This document shows positions 20,916 to 33,906 of a stretch of DNA of 64,000 nucleotides, in pieces. The notes under the pieces were generated by a model. It ran no database searches, was not told the origin of the DNA, and worked only from the letters and a program-made list of their open reading frames with translations. The DNA comes from Phorcus lineatus (Eukaryota; Mollusca; Gastropoda; Trochida; Trochidae), in assembly GCA_921293015.1 (NCBI GenBank), contig OV121088.1:21737645-21801644 (forward strand), read 5' to 3'. A program made the translations under genes and the position numbers. Within the stretch, counting starts at the first letter, position 1. Each line of letters starts with the position of its first letter.

Positions 20916-23900
20916 CATGTGCGAAGCAACATTGATTCTTCAACTCTCGTTTTGGAGCACGATATTCTAGACATTGGTGGGTCGATCATGAAGACTAATA
21001 AACATGTTTTTTGTAGATACATTCTGTACTTTTCTTTTCATGCTGACTTGAAAGGCAGACATAGACTCAAAGAATCGATTGTTTTATTTCAAGTTAATAT
21101 CATCTTCCAGGTTTTACCCTTTTTTTAGAGAGGAATGAAGCATTGAAGTTGAATATCCTGGAGAAAGATGATGCTAAGTAGCCACACCTTCCTTTCAAGG
21201 CCATTTAGAGAATTGTAATTCTGATCATGTTTCTTCTGATATCATCATCAGTAGGAAATCAATTCGCTACCATGTCATGATTTTCATTTCGAAATAAATT
21301 CGAAGTCCAGACTGTTTCTGATTCTTTTTTTTCATTTGTAACGTGTTCTGACTGTTAATTTTAATCATGTTACTATCTAAGCTATCCAATAAAATATACA
21401 GTCCATCCATAACCTTACTCGTTTTTTAATAGAATATTTTAATAAACTGTCTAGCAAAAGAACATTTGACTTATTTAAAGAAACGTTTATCTCAATGCAA
21501 ATTTATGTTATACCAAGTAAGCTATAATTAGCTGTTATCAATTATGGATTAATTCATTTTTAGCATATTGGCCCAAAAATATATTTTCACTTCATTTTAC
21601 TTCATGTTTTTATAGAATTCACGATTCCAACATGTTTAATGTATTGGAAAATGTAATTATTGACGCAAGTCTGATCATTGTGATATTGGCGACATCCCCC
21701 AAATAGTATTGCTTTGATAACATGTTCTAAAGTATATGAATCTGGAAAATATTATACATGCTCGTTCATGGAATTGAGTTATATGGATACCTCACGGAAG
21801 AAAGTCTATTTCCTCTTCTGTTCATTGCTTGTTGTCGTTGGGATGATTAGTTTGTAATGCAGAGGTTAATTGTGGCGTTTGTCAAAAACGTGCATTGCTA
21901 TCTGTAATCAAGATTGTCAGGTATAGACATTAGATATGACCTCACGATTTGCTTCAGACAGAATTCTTTGTTTACTCCAACCGAAAAAAAATTACATTTC
22001 ATATTTCACATCAAAGTAAGGAGTTCATTTAGGCAATTGAGACCACATCTGTCTAACAAAATGATAGTTAAATAAAGACTTTATCCATTATGGGAAATCA
22101 TGTAAAATGCCATTGAAGACGAAATTCTTAGAAGTGTTGCTTCTCATTTTACTCAAACTTAAAGATAACAACACATAATTTTTTTCTGAAAATATAATGA
22201 TTTGTACAATTTCTAAAAACATGAACAGCAAATATGTCCCCCAACAATCTACGCTAACTTATAAAAAAGAATGTATATACACTGGAACCCCGTTTTTTTA
22301 TAAGATGCAGATGTTAACCTTAAGCACATTTCCTGCTGTCTTATGCATCTCTTTAAGGGACAGCAGCATTTTTAGATAAATATAATGATCTCCCGAAATA
22401 AATATAAGTGCTTCCGATTGATACGACAATTGGTTTTAATCAAAGAATCAGGTTTTAACTTCAGTCAAGTTAAGTCAAATCCTTTCTAAATTATAGTAAT
22501 GCATGAACAAATATTTGACATTCCATTAGTTTCATGTTTTGTTTTTGAATATAATTGAACCTTTGATGTTCTATACTATTAGTACTTTGTCCAGATATAA
22601 TACTTTACTATCAATAAACATAATGACATAAGCCATTTTATGTATTCGATGAAATCGTTTTATCTAATTTTCAAAAATTAAGCAAACTGTCAGTGGAAAT
22701 CGGCGGCATTTGACGGCATTTTGATACTTCTTAATAAAATAATAAAAAAAAGGTCCAATGCGTAGCGTGAAGATTTGAATTAATAATTCTGGTGAAACAT
22801 TTTAAATATAATGTCAGTATTTTTGCATTGATATTCTAAATAAAGCAAGATGAAACATGTAAGAGAATCCTGATTTTTGAATGTTTTGGTAAGATATACT
22901 GTCTGGTTGAACTATTCCAAGCTTACAATTTCTGCATGCCATGCCAAATACAATGTCGCGCTGACTAGTAAATATTGCAAACATTAAATGTTTAAAGTCG
23001 GGTTTTGGATTGTTTGGGTTCAGCACTTTCACACTTTAGATGACGCATTTTATGAAAATGTTCGCAATGCACAAAATTTGAGATCTATCTACATATACAC
23101 CTTCTGATTTTTCGTTGTAGCCAATCAGGATCAAGCATTTCGCACAGTTATGATAGAATAAGAATTTGAATGCCAGATATTTGGGGGGAAACGTAGATCA
23201 AGGAAAGTCAACTTGATCTCCAAATATGTACATTTCCTTTCGTTGGTCAGAAAAAAGGGTAACATCTTACTACATAAAGGGTGAAATATGTTACCAACAC
23301 GACTATTTGGAGGGTTACAGATATCATGTAGTAACATAAGTTTTGTCTAATTGATAGCATTGCCTTAACTCTCTGTTTGCTTAGCGTTGTTTGTCATCCC
23401 TTGCATTTGTAAACCGCATGCTTTATAAAAAATAAATTACGATTCTTAGTTGATGCGGCATAGTGGTAATTGTTTATTTAACGTTTTCTTTACTCAACAA
23501 CATTGGTTAGAAATATAGGTGTTGCTGCAATCATTTCAAAATTATTTTTAGGTATAAGTGTGGAATTTACCTCGCCTATGATATTATGCAAGATTCTGCG
23601 AATGTGGCTTTTTGAACATTTAGAGACAAGGGACATTCAAGTTGTTAGAACTTGTTCGATCATACCTCGTTTTGTGTCTAAAAACTTTCTAATGCGATTT
23701 TACACTTAACATCTTCAGAAAATGAATCTTATTATGAACCTGACCTGTTTTAAAACCCAAATTTGACGAGGGAATAAACGATTGTAATTGTTTCATATCG
23801 ACTCAAACCATGTATTTGATTAACTTTATCTATGTGTCTAATTCATTATTCTCTTTTGGCTCTGTTCAATCGATTTTGGCTAAGTCTATTCTATTTTGGT

Positions 23901-25063
23901 TAATTCTGTAAGAATTTTTCAACGAGGCCTTTACAACTGCATGCCAAAAGTTTGTTCACATAACTGTTATTACTAGTGCAAAACTCATGTAATTTGAGAT
24001 GCCTTTGAGGTATCGTAGCATTGCGAAAAACAAACGTACAATATTGAATTTTCAATATGCATATGCAGATCCATTCTTCTTTAAGGCAAATGTTTATCGT
24101 ACCCCACAATTACCCGTAACAGTTTTGGCAGGTCATTGAAATGACCAGGGGTCAAAATTCCGAAAACACTAATTTTTATTTTTCTCCTTAAAATCCTTTA
24201 CAAGTTATCATAATCTTAATAAATACGTCACGTTTGTTCCTTAGCACAAAGTTAATGTGATTATGTTTGTTCTAATCTCAGAGAGTCTATATGGAACAAT
24301 TTATTTGACATTTAACGAAATCGAAATTTCGAAAATGTAACCCCCTTTGTCATTATCAATATGCCAAAATTCGAATTTTTGCACAAGAGATCAGACGATC
24401 CCAAACAGAAGTTCAAGAATGGCTATTTCACACATGGACAGTGGGTTAACCATTGTCAGTTTTGCTGAAGTTATTCTATTGACGGTGAAACGAACCCCAA
24501 ATTACATGATATTTGCACTACGATTCAGTGGTAAGTGAACAAACTTTCGGTATGCAGCTGTACATCCTCTCTGCACTTCATTGACCCTCTTAAGACTGAA
24601 GCAATACCATCTTAAACATAACATCACTTTCAGTCACTTATGGGAAAGGTCAAGTTTAAGAGTGAAAATCAAATTACGATTGACCTGGGATATGAGGAGA
24701 CGCAGTATTAGGAGGGGATCTAGCTCTTTGAAACGTAGAAGACATATTTTCTATTCAGTTTATCAAATAACATGGTTTTACTTCGAATTTCACACTATAT
24801 AAATCTACCATATTTCATCCTCTAGATTGCAATGATTTTGACATTCAAACAATTAACCTTTCTTACTGACTTTATGGGCATTCGGAGTGTAATATTAATT
24901 TTTGAAGGGAATAAGAGAAAATGGAATAATTAAGAAATTCGGTATCTTTGAAAGATAAAAATTGGCATATCAATCCTTAATCTTTTATTTTAGGCTGATC
25001 CCTTAGAGATCCAGTACATGATCTCTAGGAATCGCGCAGCAAAATCTGGAAAATTGACCGGAT
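20916..25063. repeat. Paralogous block C0
   Basis: Colinear with 52075-53717 (C2). Shared landmarks are AACATTGATTCTTCAACTC (20927, 52087), GACTTGAAAGGCAGACAT (21046, 52227), TATTTGATTAACTT (23813 and 53294) with CAATCGATTTTG (23868 and 53342), and GGTCAA...GAGTGAAAATC...CGA.TGACCT (24648-24688, 53480-53522). C0 is longer because of sequence absent from C2. Short ORFs (for example 24347-24538 and 24581-24802) are not recognised. The 3.1-kb TIR element follows it. Confidence 0.65.
20921..20990 (+). promoter_or_regulatory. Recurrent GCAACATTGATTC module, C0 copy
   Basis: Reads AGCAACATTGATTCTTCAAC, then TTTTGGAGCACGATATTCTA, aligned to the modules at 28609, 41080, 52083 and 55896. It marks the start of block C0. 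No TATA-like box at the B-type spacing is seen here. The frame NIDSSTLVLEHDI is open but has no credible start. Confidence 0.35.
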
Positions 25064-25231
25064 ATAGACCGATCCATTAAGCCCCGCCCCTACAGGTTTT
25101 CGACCAATCTACCTTCCCGCGATCGCTTCCTCGGACATCAACAGGCAACATGGCGGGCTGTCTTTATGACACAGGATTTTCGTCCAGATATTTTACGAAG
25201 AAATTGCAGTAATATCAAGTCAATATAGTCG

Positions 25232-26477
25232 ATGGCAGTGTTAGTAACATTGCACAAAGGGTCCTTTATTTCAGAAAAATACATCGGAGACAGCATATCC
25301 GACTCATATCGGAGATGTATCAATAAAATAATGAGAGGTGAGTGCACCATGCTCGGTTTGTTTACATAAATAAAAGTGTGTTTTGGGGGTTATTTCAAGC
25401 TAAATTTTCCAGTACAGTAAAATAAGTTGAATTAATTTAAAGGTAAGTTTGCCTCATGCGAGGTGAATAAATAGAATCAAATATTCTTTTTCAAATAATA
25501 TATTTCTAAAGGCTAAGTTGAAATCGATCGATAGAAGGCATTTGTTCCCCTACAGGTTGGGGGTGAAACAGATAACAATAATTATTCTAATCAAACATTA
25601 AACAATTTGAAAGCTGGATAGATGTATGAATTGGAATTTCATAGATTAAAAACTAATTTAATTATATTTTTCCAAGTTTCCATTAGATGTGATACCTATA
25701 AATAGAATGTCAGATTAGATAAAAAAATAATCTCATGAAAACATTGATGAAATACTATATTCATGGATTATACACAGGCCTATAGTCTGTGAAAAGATCA
25801 TCTCATTAATAGGACAATTAATTCTAACCTTCAAAAATTCTTGAAAATATAGACATATAATTGATGACATTCTCTTCATGAATATATAATTGTCAAATAA
25901 GTTTTCGACAAAGGTGAAATAATTTAATGAATATGACCCTATATAGACACACAATCGTCATGTCTGTATAAAATATTAAAAAACAACCAGCAAGTGGAAC
26001 ATTCTAACCAATTCTTACAGTTTGTATTGCTAGATCTATAATAATGATAATTGGTCAGACTATTTATTTTATCTGATTTGATAACATTGACTTTGTCAAA
26101 ATGTCTATCTAATAAGTTTAATCAATTTCTTTTTATGTGAACAATCAAAATAAACATTGCCAGTTTTTAATTTATTTTGAAAGGCTGTTAATTATCACTA
26201 TCATCAAACCATACACTCTTTCATTGATGTAATTTTGCAAACCATCAGTTAGAATATTTTCAGGTTTACACCCTTATTGATTGTTAGATGAAAAGAAAAG
26301 TCATTTGATGCATGAATAAAACACACTCATAAGCTTGTGTTCCTTTTTTCAGAGTCAAGGAGGCAAAGGGTTTTGATAAATCTGCCCATCATTAATAAGT
26401 ACAGATGTAAAAACAGTATGACATGGGGAAATAAAGCAGCATGGAAAATATACCTAATTATTTTTATGATTGAATAA
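25232..26477 (+). CDS. Putative two-exon gene inside the TIR element
   Basis: Exon 1 (25232-25337) runs from ATG to a GTGAGT donor at 25338 and reads MAVLVTLHKGSFISEKYIGD, then SISDSYRRCINKIMR plus one base. Exon 2 starts at 26353 after TCCTTTTTTCAG and reads SRRQRVLINLPIINKYRC to a stop at 26475-26477. The phases fit: the split codon becomes GAG. The predicted product is about 76 residues, basic, of no known family. The minus strand of exon 1 is also open (25138-25350), which weakens the case. Splicing is inferred only from consensus sites. Confidence 0.2.
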
Positions 26478-27000
26478 TGATACAAGTGAAATCATTGTTT
26501 TCTCATTCATAAGATAAAATCTTTTAAATACTTCAGCAAAATAGTTTGCATATTAATCTGATTGTATCTGAGCAGAATAATACAGTCCTATAAATACATT
26601 CATAAATACATATATTGTGACAACATCTATAATGTACTAATAATTATATAAAGGTACTTATAAGAGTTCATATTTTAGGCATGATTCATTTATTGAATGT
26701 AAATTATTTCTAATATTTTCTTTTTGCAGAAATGTTTACTGAATTGAATTAAAGTCATAGTCTCATTTTTGCAAGGCAAATTGTAATGCATGCCGGACAA
26801 ATAGTTCACAACTCACAGAAATCTTTCCCCTGAAGTTTGCAACAATTTTCAGAACTCTACAGACATTCGAGCCCTCAATAATGAAATTCAAACTACCCTA
26901 CCCTACCCTAATTTTATCTCTTTGCGAGCGTTAGTCCTTACCACCTCATTTCGCTAAGGCCGTGACGAAGAACACATAAAATTTCCCAGCTGAATATCCA

Positions 27001-27207
27001 ATGAAAATAGCTATTAGCTTACGCTTTTTCAAATACAGAAATAACAAAAAGGTGGTAAACTCAATGAAGAATGTGTCTGGCATAAGAGTCGGCGCTGCAA
27101 ATACTAGATTTCCGGTGTTTCGCACTCGCGATGGGATTGCACTTGATTCGGTACCTCATCGGTCTGAAACGGCATACGCCAATAAGCTGCTTCATCCAAA
27201 ACTGTAA
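27001..27207 (+). other. 68-codon ORF in a GC-richer patch of the TIR element
   Basis: Reads MKIAISLRFFKYRNNKKV and continues with VGAANTRFPVFRTRDG and SVPHRSETAYANK. The patch is clearly less AT-rich than the rest of the element and could be a transposase remnant or captured sequence. No family recognised. The minus strand here also contains acceptor- and donor-like words, so orientation is uncertain. Confidence 0.2.
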
Positions 27208-28182
27208 AACGGGCATAAAAATGAAAATCTTTGCAAACGCTACAGGAAATATCTGTGTTAGTGATCAGATTTTGTTCGTGAAGAATAATTAGTTAAGTTT
27301 AGTTGCCTTACAAAAATGAGACTATGACTTTAATAATTGTTTCTTCATCAAATGATATTATTATAAAAAAAGCACATATCACATTCTCCCTATGAATTGC
27401 TATATAGTTAAATATTGATAGTTATCACAAGTTTCATGAGTAAAAACAATTATATCTACTCTAAATACAGGTCATGTCCAGTCACTGGAGGAATGATTTA
27501 GCCAAAATACAGTTTTAAAATGATTAAAACAGTCAAAATATTACATGATAGAACACTATATGGGGAGATAACTGACATATGTTACGATGTGTCATAAACT
27601 TTCCACGGGTTTCAACTCAGATTCATAAAAGAAGCTTGTTATTTTCACTGATGCTAGATTAATTTTTAAAAAACGACTGTGTTAAAGGCGAATACAATTT
27701 TAGAAAAGATCAGTCTGCGAGATGAAAATCATGTGATCCAGTCCGTACGTGTTGCTATAAATAGGCAGTGCACGCACACATAATGCATATGAACCACAGA
27801 ATTTTACGATTTTTTCAGGGTTTTTTACCAGCAGTTCTCAGAAATGAAAAACACCTGAAACCATCATCAGCAAATTTATTGTTGCTCGATTTCACAATTA
27901 AATATAAATCAGGGCCCATTGACGCGACAGAGGACCTGTTTTCGCGTGATCAAATATTTTTAAACAGTTATTTTGTTCCAATTTCTGCAGTTACATTATC
28001 AATAGACTATATTTTCAATAATTCAACCGTTTCTGAGACATGACAAAACTCTAATTAGCCGTAGTCGTCGGCAGAATACTCGTACTCAAAAACACATGTG
28101 TCGGACACTTCCGCATGTTTGTCCGAGGTTTGCGGTTGCTAGGGGCGGTCGTTAGGGGGCGGGGCTTAATGGATCGGTCTAT

Positions 28183-28379
28183 TACAGGGGGATGGTGCTG
28201 AGATAATAACAGTAGCATATAACTCCTTGCATTAATTAAACTGAAGGTCTTCCTGATCCTACAATATCATTCGTTTAAGTTGTGTTTCTACAGCAACCCT
28301 TTGGATATAGATCATTTCTTGCTATTCTCTATAGCAATTTATTTCTTATGATGTCACAAATAACCTTTAAACGAGGAAA
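28183..28379. other. Unannotated flank of the TIR element
   Basis: Short AT-rich stretch between the transposon end and block B1, with nothing recognised. Confidence 0.4.
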
Positions 28380-28549
28380 CTGTTGGATGTCTCTTGAAAA
28401 GAAGCGCGTATAGCATTAGATTGACGTTTATTTAACATAAATTGAACTAAGAGTCAACAATGTGAATGTGAAATGAGTTTTAAAATATCTAGAGATATAT
28501 ACGAAGTTGACCTTATCGATTGAAAGTGATCATGGTTTCTTATTGAAAA

Positions 28550-28690
28550 GTTGCCTATAAATATACGATTGTGTTAATGAAGAACCTGAGACGTTAGAGA
28601 GCCTGAAGCAACATTGATTCATCAAATCACGTTTCTGAGCACGGTACTGCAGACAATGTTACTCGATTCATGATGGCCCCAGCACGTCTA
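28550..28690 (+). promoter_or_regulatory. Recurrent TATA plus GCAACATTGATTC module, B1 copy
   Basis: Contains GTTGCCTATAAATATACGAT (TATA-like), then GAAGCAACATTGATTCATCA, TCACGTTTCTGAGCACGG and TGTTACTCGATTCATG. It is conserved almost base for base with 41020-41150 and 55840-55960. It is a candidate core promoter and 5' transcribed region of the duplicated unit. No start codon in a long frame follows. Confidence 0.4.
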
Positions 28691-30069
28691 CCAGTGCTTG
28701 ATGACATAAAAGTTACTCATTTCTGATTATTTCTCGATTTCTTTTGGAGAGCAATATGAAATGGATTAAAGTCGAATTCTCACTTTTGCAAAGCAAATAA
28801 CATGAATATATTATTTTTGTCGTGCAAGTAGTTAATCTCTTAAACGAATCTCTCCTGTCGCGTTCACAATAATTTTCATTTTATGTTCGCCATACAGTGT
28901 AGGAAGCAGCTGATCAAGCCTGAAAATGATGCAATTGTAAGGCGAGAGACTAATGTGAGTGATGCACTATTAGCCTGGCTGAGAAATTTCTTCCTCAATC
29001 ATTTATGTCGTATAATTATTTAATAAAATCAACATGGAAAGAGAGAATCAAAATTTTTGTATAAAGGTATGAGACTTATAAAGAGCAAGGCAGAATAAAC
29101 GATAAATTTTCTAAAGGAGAAAGCAGACACTCGTAGTTATACGAGTTTAATCCTTTCAGACAGCATAGCACACCATATCCGTTAATTACATGTTATTTCA
29201 TCACAACAACACAGTTTATCACTGTCTGCCAATGTGAATGATTAAGCTTTTATCATATTAGCCGCAATTACTTTCTACTATTCAGATAAACATTTATAAC
29301 TAGTATTTTGATTACATATTATCGTAGAGATAGATTAGAGAAAATACATAATGTGGTTTGTCATTAATACTAGGTTTATTTCATGTTATTGCGTTGGATT
29401 CGCAATATATCCATTGATGATGTTCTTTGATGGATTTCATAAACTCCATTAAGTAAACCTTGATGGACGCATTCTAACCTGGTTTTCACACGCCGTTGTT
29501 AGTATTCGATTATCTTATAAATCACTTAGTACATGGGCTTTTTTGCACGGCATGCAAGTAGGTTACTCAAACAATGAGTCAATGAACAGTAGGATAATTT
29601 GTTTGATCCCGGATCAATAAGCTGTTCATGGCACAGCATATGTCAATTCATTGTGTTTTATGTACGCCAAACAGCCTTGTCATCTCAGTGAAGATAAAAC
29701 AGCACTTTATTCACCAGCTGAGGCATCTGACATGAAAGAGGTCTTGGCTTAAGCTTTCAACATTTCTTCTCGTAACACTATCGCTCTTTTTGCTAATAAG
29801 AATCGGAATGCTTTTATTCAGGTATAGGGGCCACCGGCCCATCATACATATACAAGGCATAAACATTTAAACACAAATAAAAATGATTATTACTCTAGCT
29901 TTGAGTAGCTTTCTGATGTAATTAATCATCGGCAATGACTAAAATATCTCTTCCTTTACCATTTAATCACAATCCACACACAGACTAACTGAAACATCAC
30001 ACTACCATAGGTCACATACAATCAAAGCAATTAACATTGTACCATTTAAATCATGTAAACACCTTCATG

Positions 30070-30935
30070 TATGTTCACTACCATCCATTTTGGTAGAAAG
30101 AGTAGAGCAGTTACCATGAAACGGATTCATTCTTTACATTCACTACCATCCATTTTGGAAGAAAGAGTAGAGCAGTTACTATGAAACGGATTCATTCTTT
30201 ACATTCACTACCATCCATTTTTAATGAAAGAGTAGAGCAGTTACCATGAAACAGATTCATTCTTTACATTCACTACCATCCATTTTGAATGAAAGAGTAG
30301 AGCAGTTACCATGAAACAGATTCATTCTTTACATTCACTACCATCCATTTTGAATGAAAGAGTAGAGCAGTTACCATGAAACGGATTCATTATTTACATT
30401 CAGTAACATCCATTTTGAATGAAAGAGTAGAGCAGTTACCATGAAACGGATTCATTCTTTACATTCACTACCATCCATTTTGAATGAAAGAGTAGAGCGG
30501 TTACCATGACACGGATTCATTCTTTACATTCACTACCATCCATTTTGAATGAAAGAGTAGAGCAGTTACCATGACACGGATTCATTCTTTAAATTCACTA
30601 CCATCCATTTTGAATGAAAGAGTAGAGCAGTTACTATGAAACGGATTCGTTCTTTACATTCACTACCATCCATTTTGAATGAAAGAGTAGAGCAGTTACC
30701 ATGAAACAGATTCGTTCTTTACATTCACTACCATCCATTTTGAATGAAACAGTAGAGCAGTTACCATGACACGGATTCATTCTTTACATTCACTACCATC
30801 CATTTTGAATGAAAGAGTAGAGCAGTTACCATGAAACGGATTCATTTCTTTACATTTACTACCATCCATTTTGAATGAAAGAGTAGAGCAGTTACCATGA
30901 AACGGATTCATTCTTTACATTCACTACCATCTGGA
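30070..30935. repeat. 66-bp minisatellite, about 13 units
   Basis: Tandem units containing CACTACCATCCATTTTGAAT, GAAAGAGTAGAGCAGTTACC and ATGAAACGGATTCATTCTTT, with few differences between units. The matching site in B2 (about 43250-43312) has a single unit, and in B3 (about 58585-58655) a single diverged unit. The expansion is therefore specific to B1. There are no unique spacers, so it is not CRISPR-like. Confidence 0.97.
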
Positions 30936-31754
30936 TGTGACATACATGTAGTGAGAGTTGTCGATCAAATTATAACTGTGTGAAACGACATGCATTATGC
31001 TGTCTTAATTAAAATCATAATGACAGGCCGACATTAATGCGGCTGATCCTACGTCAATTGTTGATCCGTCCTTCAACATGAAGCTAAGATCTGATAGTTG
31101 AACAATACGCTTTCCATTTACAGTCTGTTTGTTTTTTCCTAAATCTTGTCTTCATTCTTTCAAATTATACGATCAAATGCTCAATTTAAATATACATTAA
31201 CATCTAAAAAATAATCTGTGTCTTGATTGTTGTACTACGTCGCCCTATTATGATAAATATGTTTAAAATAAAAAAAAGACCAACATAAAGAGCAATGTAT
31301 CCATCAAGTAAAGTAACTGCTTCAATATTTGTTGCGATCTAGTACAATGCTTGATTCAAACACGAAAGTCACAACTTGAGGAATGCAGCTTTTAACGTCT
31401 ATTTGTGTAACAAAAACTTTAGAATACTTAAAACCTTACAAGTTGTTCCACATTACACAGCGATGATGGATAACAACAAAGCATAAGAAGGGTAAATTCA
31501 ACAGTCCCAGAAATGTCGAAACAGAAGAAGATTAGCGCTGTGTCAGTCCCTAGGGTTGCAATAAGACCAACCGCTCACAGGAAGACCACAAAACATCAAG
31601 GGACGAAGACAGATATGTGTTCTCCAAGCCCTCCCCCCCTCCAAACAGGGTCACAAATGTCAGTGCCATGCTGCTGAAAGAACCATACAAATGTCAGCTT
31701 TCCCAGCATCAGCAACCGCCTTAGGGCTGTTAATACATCGTCGTCTTCGACCTC

Positions 31755-32030
31755 GATCTAGAGGTCTGTGGTTCGACAACTTTGTCTGCAACAGTGAACA
31801 GTTCTACGCACAGTAAGGTTTTGGTGCAATGCTACACTGAAATTCAGCGCAGTATCACGAATTGTTCACTAGTTCCACCCGATGCTTGCAGGCTTTACCG
31901 CAATGCATAGCCGCAATGGTGTTGCGGACTTTCTCCCTGCAATAACAGTTGCAGCTGTGATGTAAGTAAAATACTCTTGAAAGCAGTGTTGAACCCCAAA
32001 TCACATCACCTCACCTCACCTCACTTCACC
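31755..32030 (+). repeat. SINE in B1, with 8-bp TSD
   Basis: Same family as 4880-5163, with a small deletion in the head just after GTGGTTCG. The body has CAGCGCAGTATCACG and TAGTTCCACCCGATGCTTGC, and the tail is (CTCACCT)n. It is flanked by TCGACCTC at 31747-31754 and 32031-32038. The orthologous copy in B2 sits at the same position (44293-44576), and the matching B3 site near 60460 has no SINE. Confidence 0.9.
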
Positions 32031-33857
32031 TCGACCTCATCATAGATCAGTAGAAGCTGTCCAGTGTTCTCTTCACTTTCGATTTTGGATTCAATGCATT
32101 GAGCCCGGTTGATATAAGGACAAGGGTAATGAGGTTGCCTTACTAAGGTAACCATGGCATCACATTGCCTGAAAGGAACTGATTTGGTAACAGTACTTTG
32201 ATTGTCTAGAGGCTTAAGCTTGCACAACCACACCTCCCTATACCATTTATAATTATATTTGACTTTTATGATATACAAGAGCAGAATCTTGCGTCGTCTT
32301 GTTCTTTTTGCTTTGATAAAACATCATAATGTGAAAATGCTATATACTGTACTGGACCAATTCGAGTTCAAGTAGATAAAGACTCAGGGATGTATGTTGC
32401 AGTGATACAATGTCTCGCATTGTCACCAAATGAAGATCAAGTTTGAAATCATACAGATAATCTGGAAAGATGTATAAAAATTCGATAGAACTCGCATCTA
32501 GCTCTTTGAACATATTGTTTTATCTTATTGCTTTGTTCGTGCTCAAGTTAAAGAGAAAGCTCGTTGACAATGTCTTATGTACCTTTATAATGACAAGGTT
32601 AAACTGTTCGTTTTTGTTTCCAGACTGGAACTAAAAATTGTGAACATAGATCCATGAAACCAAGTACAAGTGTCAATCATAACGCATCTACAATTATTAT
32701 GTATTTGAAGTGAAGTTGCCTCTTGATGGCTCTATCATGTGATGCATCACTTCATTTAGTCAGATTGCCAAGTATTCGAAATACTATGCAAAGAATTGCA
32801 AAACGATAATTGAATCACTGTAGGTTAAAGCAGGCAATGACATTATATTGTTTCATATACATACACAATAAATTATCAATAAATTTTGTTTAGGAAACTC
32901 AAATACCCTCAGGAAATTATGCGTTAGTTTAAGATAAGTTATTTCTTGATCCTAACCTTAGTCCAGTTGACAGTTCACTAGACATCTTGTTCCAACGAGT
33001 TCGTAGTTTTCGTTTTGCTGCTCTGTTCTTCATCTTCACAAATCGTATTCCAGCTGATATTTACATTTTGAGATGGTCTCGTATTTCTTAGTACGGTGCA
33101 CCCGTTTTAGTCAAGTGGACACATCAATAACCCTTTCGGAACCCACTTATACAATGCTCTTGTGTCCCTCAATGTCCACTTACATATTTGGATTACATTA
33201 ACATGTGTAGACAATAATTATACAATGGAATAATTATGTTTCTACGGAGGAAATTGTGATGACTTCAAAATGGTACTCATAGTAATGAACATTCGAAGAC
33301 GAATTTGTATCTAACCTCTCTCCATAAAATACGACAGTAACTCAACCATTGAGCTGTTATGGATTTTTGTAGAGAGCAATGGTTGAAGAAAGAGAAGGCC
33401 CAATCAAATTCAAATGTAATCAAACTCGCTCTAGAGCATTTTTCTTCATTTTGCCATTTTTTAGAATGAATGATTAGTTGTATAGGATTCGTAATTATTT
33501 GTCGTTAGTTATCAAATGATATTGTACCTGACATCAAATTTCTTACATATTGTTCTTCCTTGATAAAGATTGTTGATTAATTATCTCAGTTTGAATTCTG
33601 GTAATGAATGATTTCCACTTCATTCATTTAGATAAAAGGATAAAATATACATTGAATGCAGTGATGGAAAACGTAACCAGATTGTTTCAAATATGAGTTG
33701 ATAATTAGATGCAACTCTTCTGTAATGTCCTACATGCTTTCTTGCGAAGTCATCATATGGGGAAAATAATGAAAACAGATAGTGATTGTTTTGGTTAGGA
33801 TATGCGATACCAAAAGTATTTTTATACAAGCTTGACGCACCATTAATGTGTTATGTA

Positions 33858-33906
33858 TTCCGCGGTACCGTGCTCAGAAACGTGAATTCCTGAAAGATGT
33901 TGCTTT
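33858..33906 (-). promoter_or_regulatory. Inverted copy of the GCAACATTGATTC module
   Basis: On the minus strand it reads AAAGCAACATCTTTCAGG, then AATTCACGTTTCTGAGCACG and GTACCGCGG, a clear relative of the module at 28609 but in opposite orientation. It lies in the part of B1 (33610-35390) with no match in B2, so a small inverted segment has been inserted there. Confidence 0.4.

Larger units (their letters stand above)
25064..28182. mobile_element. 3.1-kb DNA transposon-like element with 27-bp perfect TIRs
   Basis: The left end begins ATAGACCGATCCATTAAG at 25064 and the right end is its exact reverse complement over 27 bp (28156-28182), ending CTTAATGGATCGGTCTAT. A subterminal CCTCGGACA word also occurs inside both ends in inverted orientation (25131 left, about 28120 right). 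The flanks (GACCGGAT on the left, TACAGGGG on the right) show no convincing target-site duplication, so I leave the superfamily open. The interior is AT-rich with no recognisable transposase. It holds weak coding candidates (25232-26477, 27001-27207 and an ORF ending at 28043) and a TATA box (TATAAATAGGCAG) at 27757. It is probably nonautonomous or decayed. Confidence 0.8.

Noticed and set aside
26893-26911. CTACCCTACCCTACCCTA as telomeric repeat
   Set aside because: Only about three short units of a non-canonical hexamer, inside a transposon.
30070-30935. Regular repeat array resembling a CRISPR
   Set aside because: The units are contiguous without unique spacers, the genome is eukaryotic, and the unit exists singly in paralogous blocks.
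32021-32278. 85-codon minus-strand ORF in B1
   Set aside because: Its 3' end is supplied by the SINE boundary and the B3 counterpart is in other frames. At best a decayed exon.
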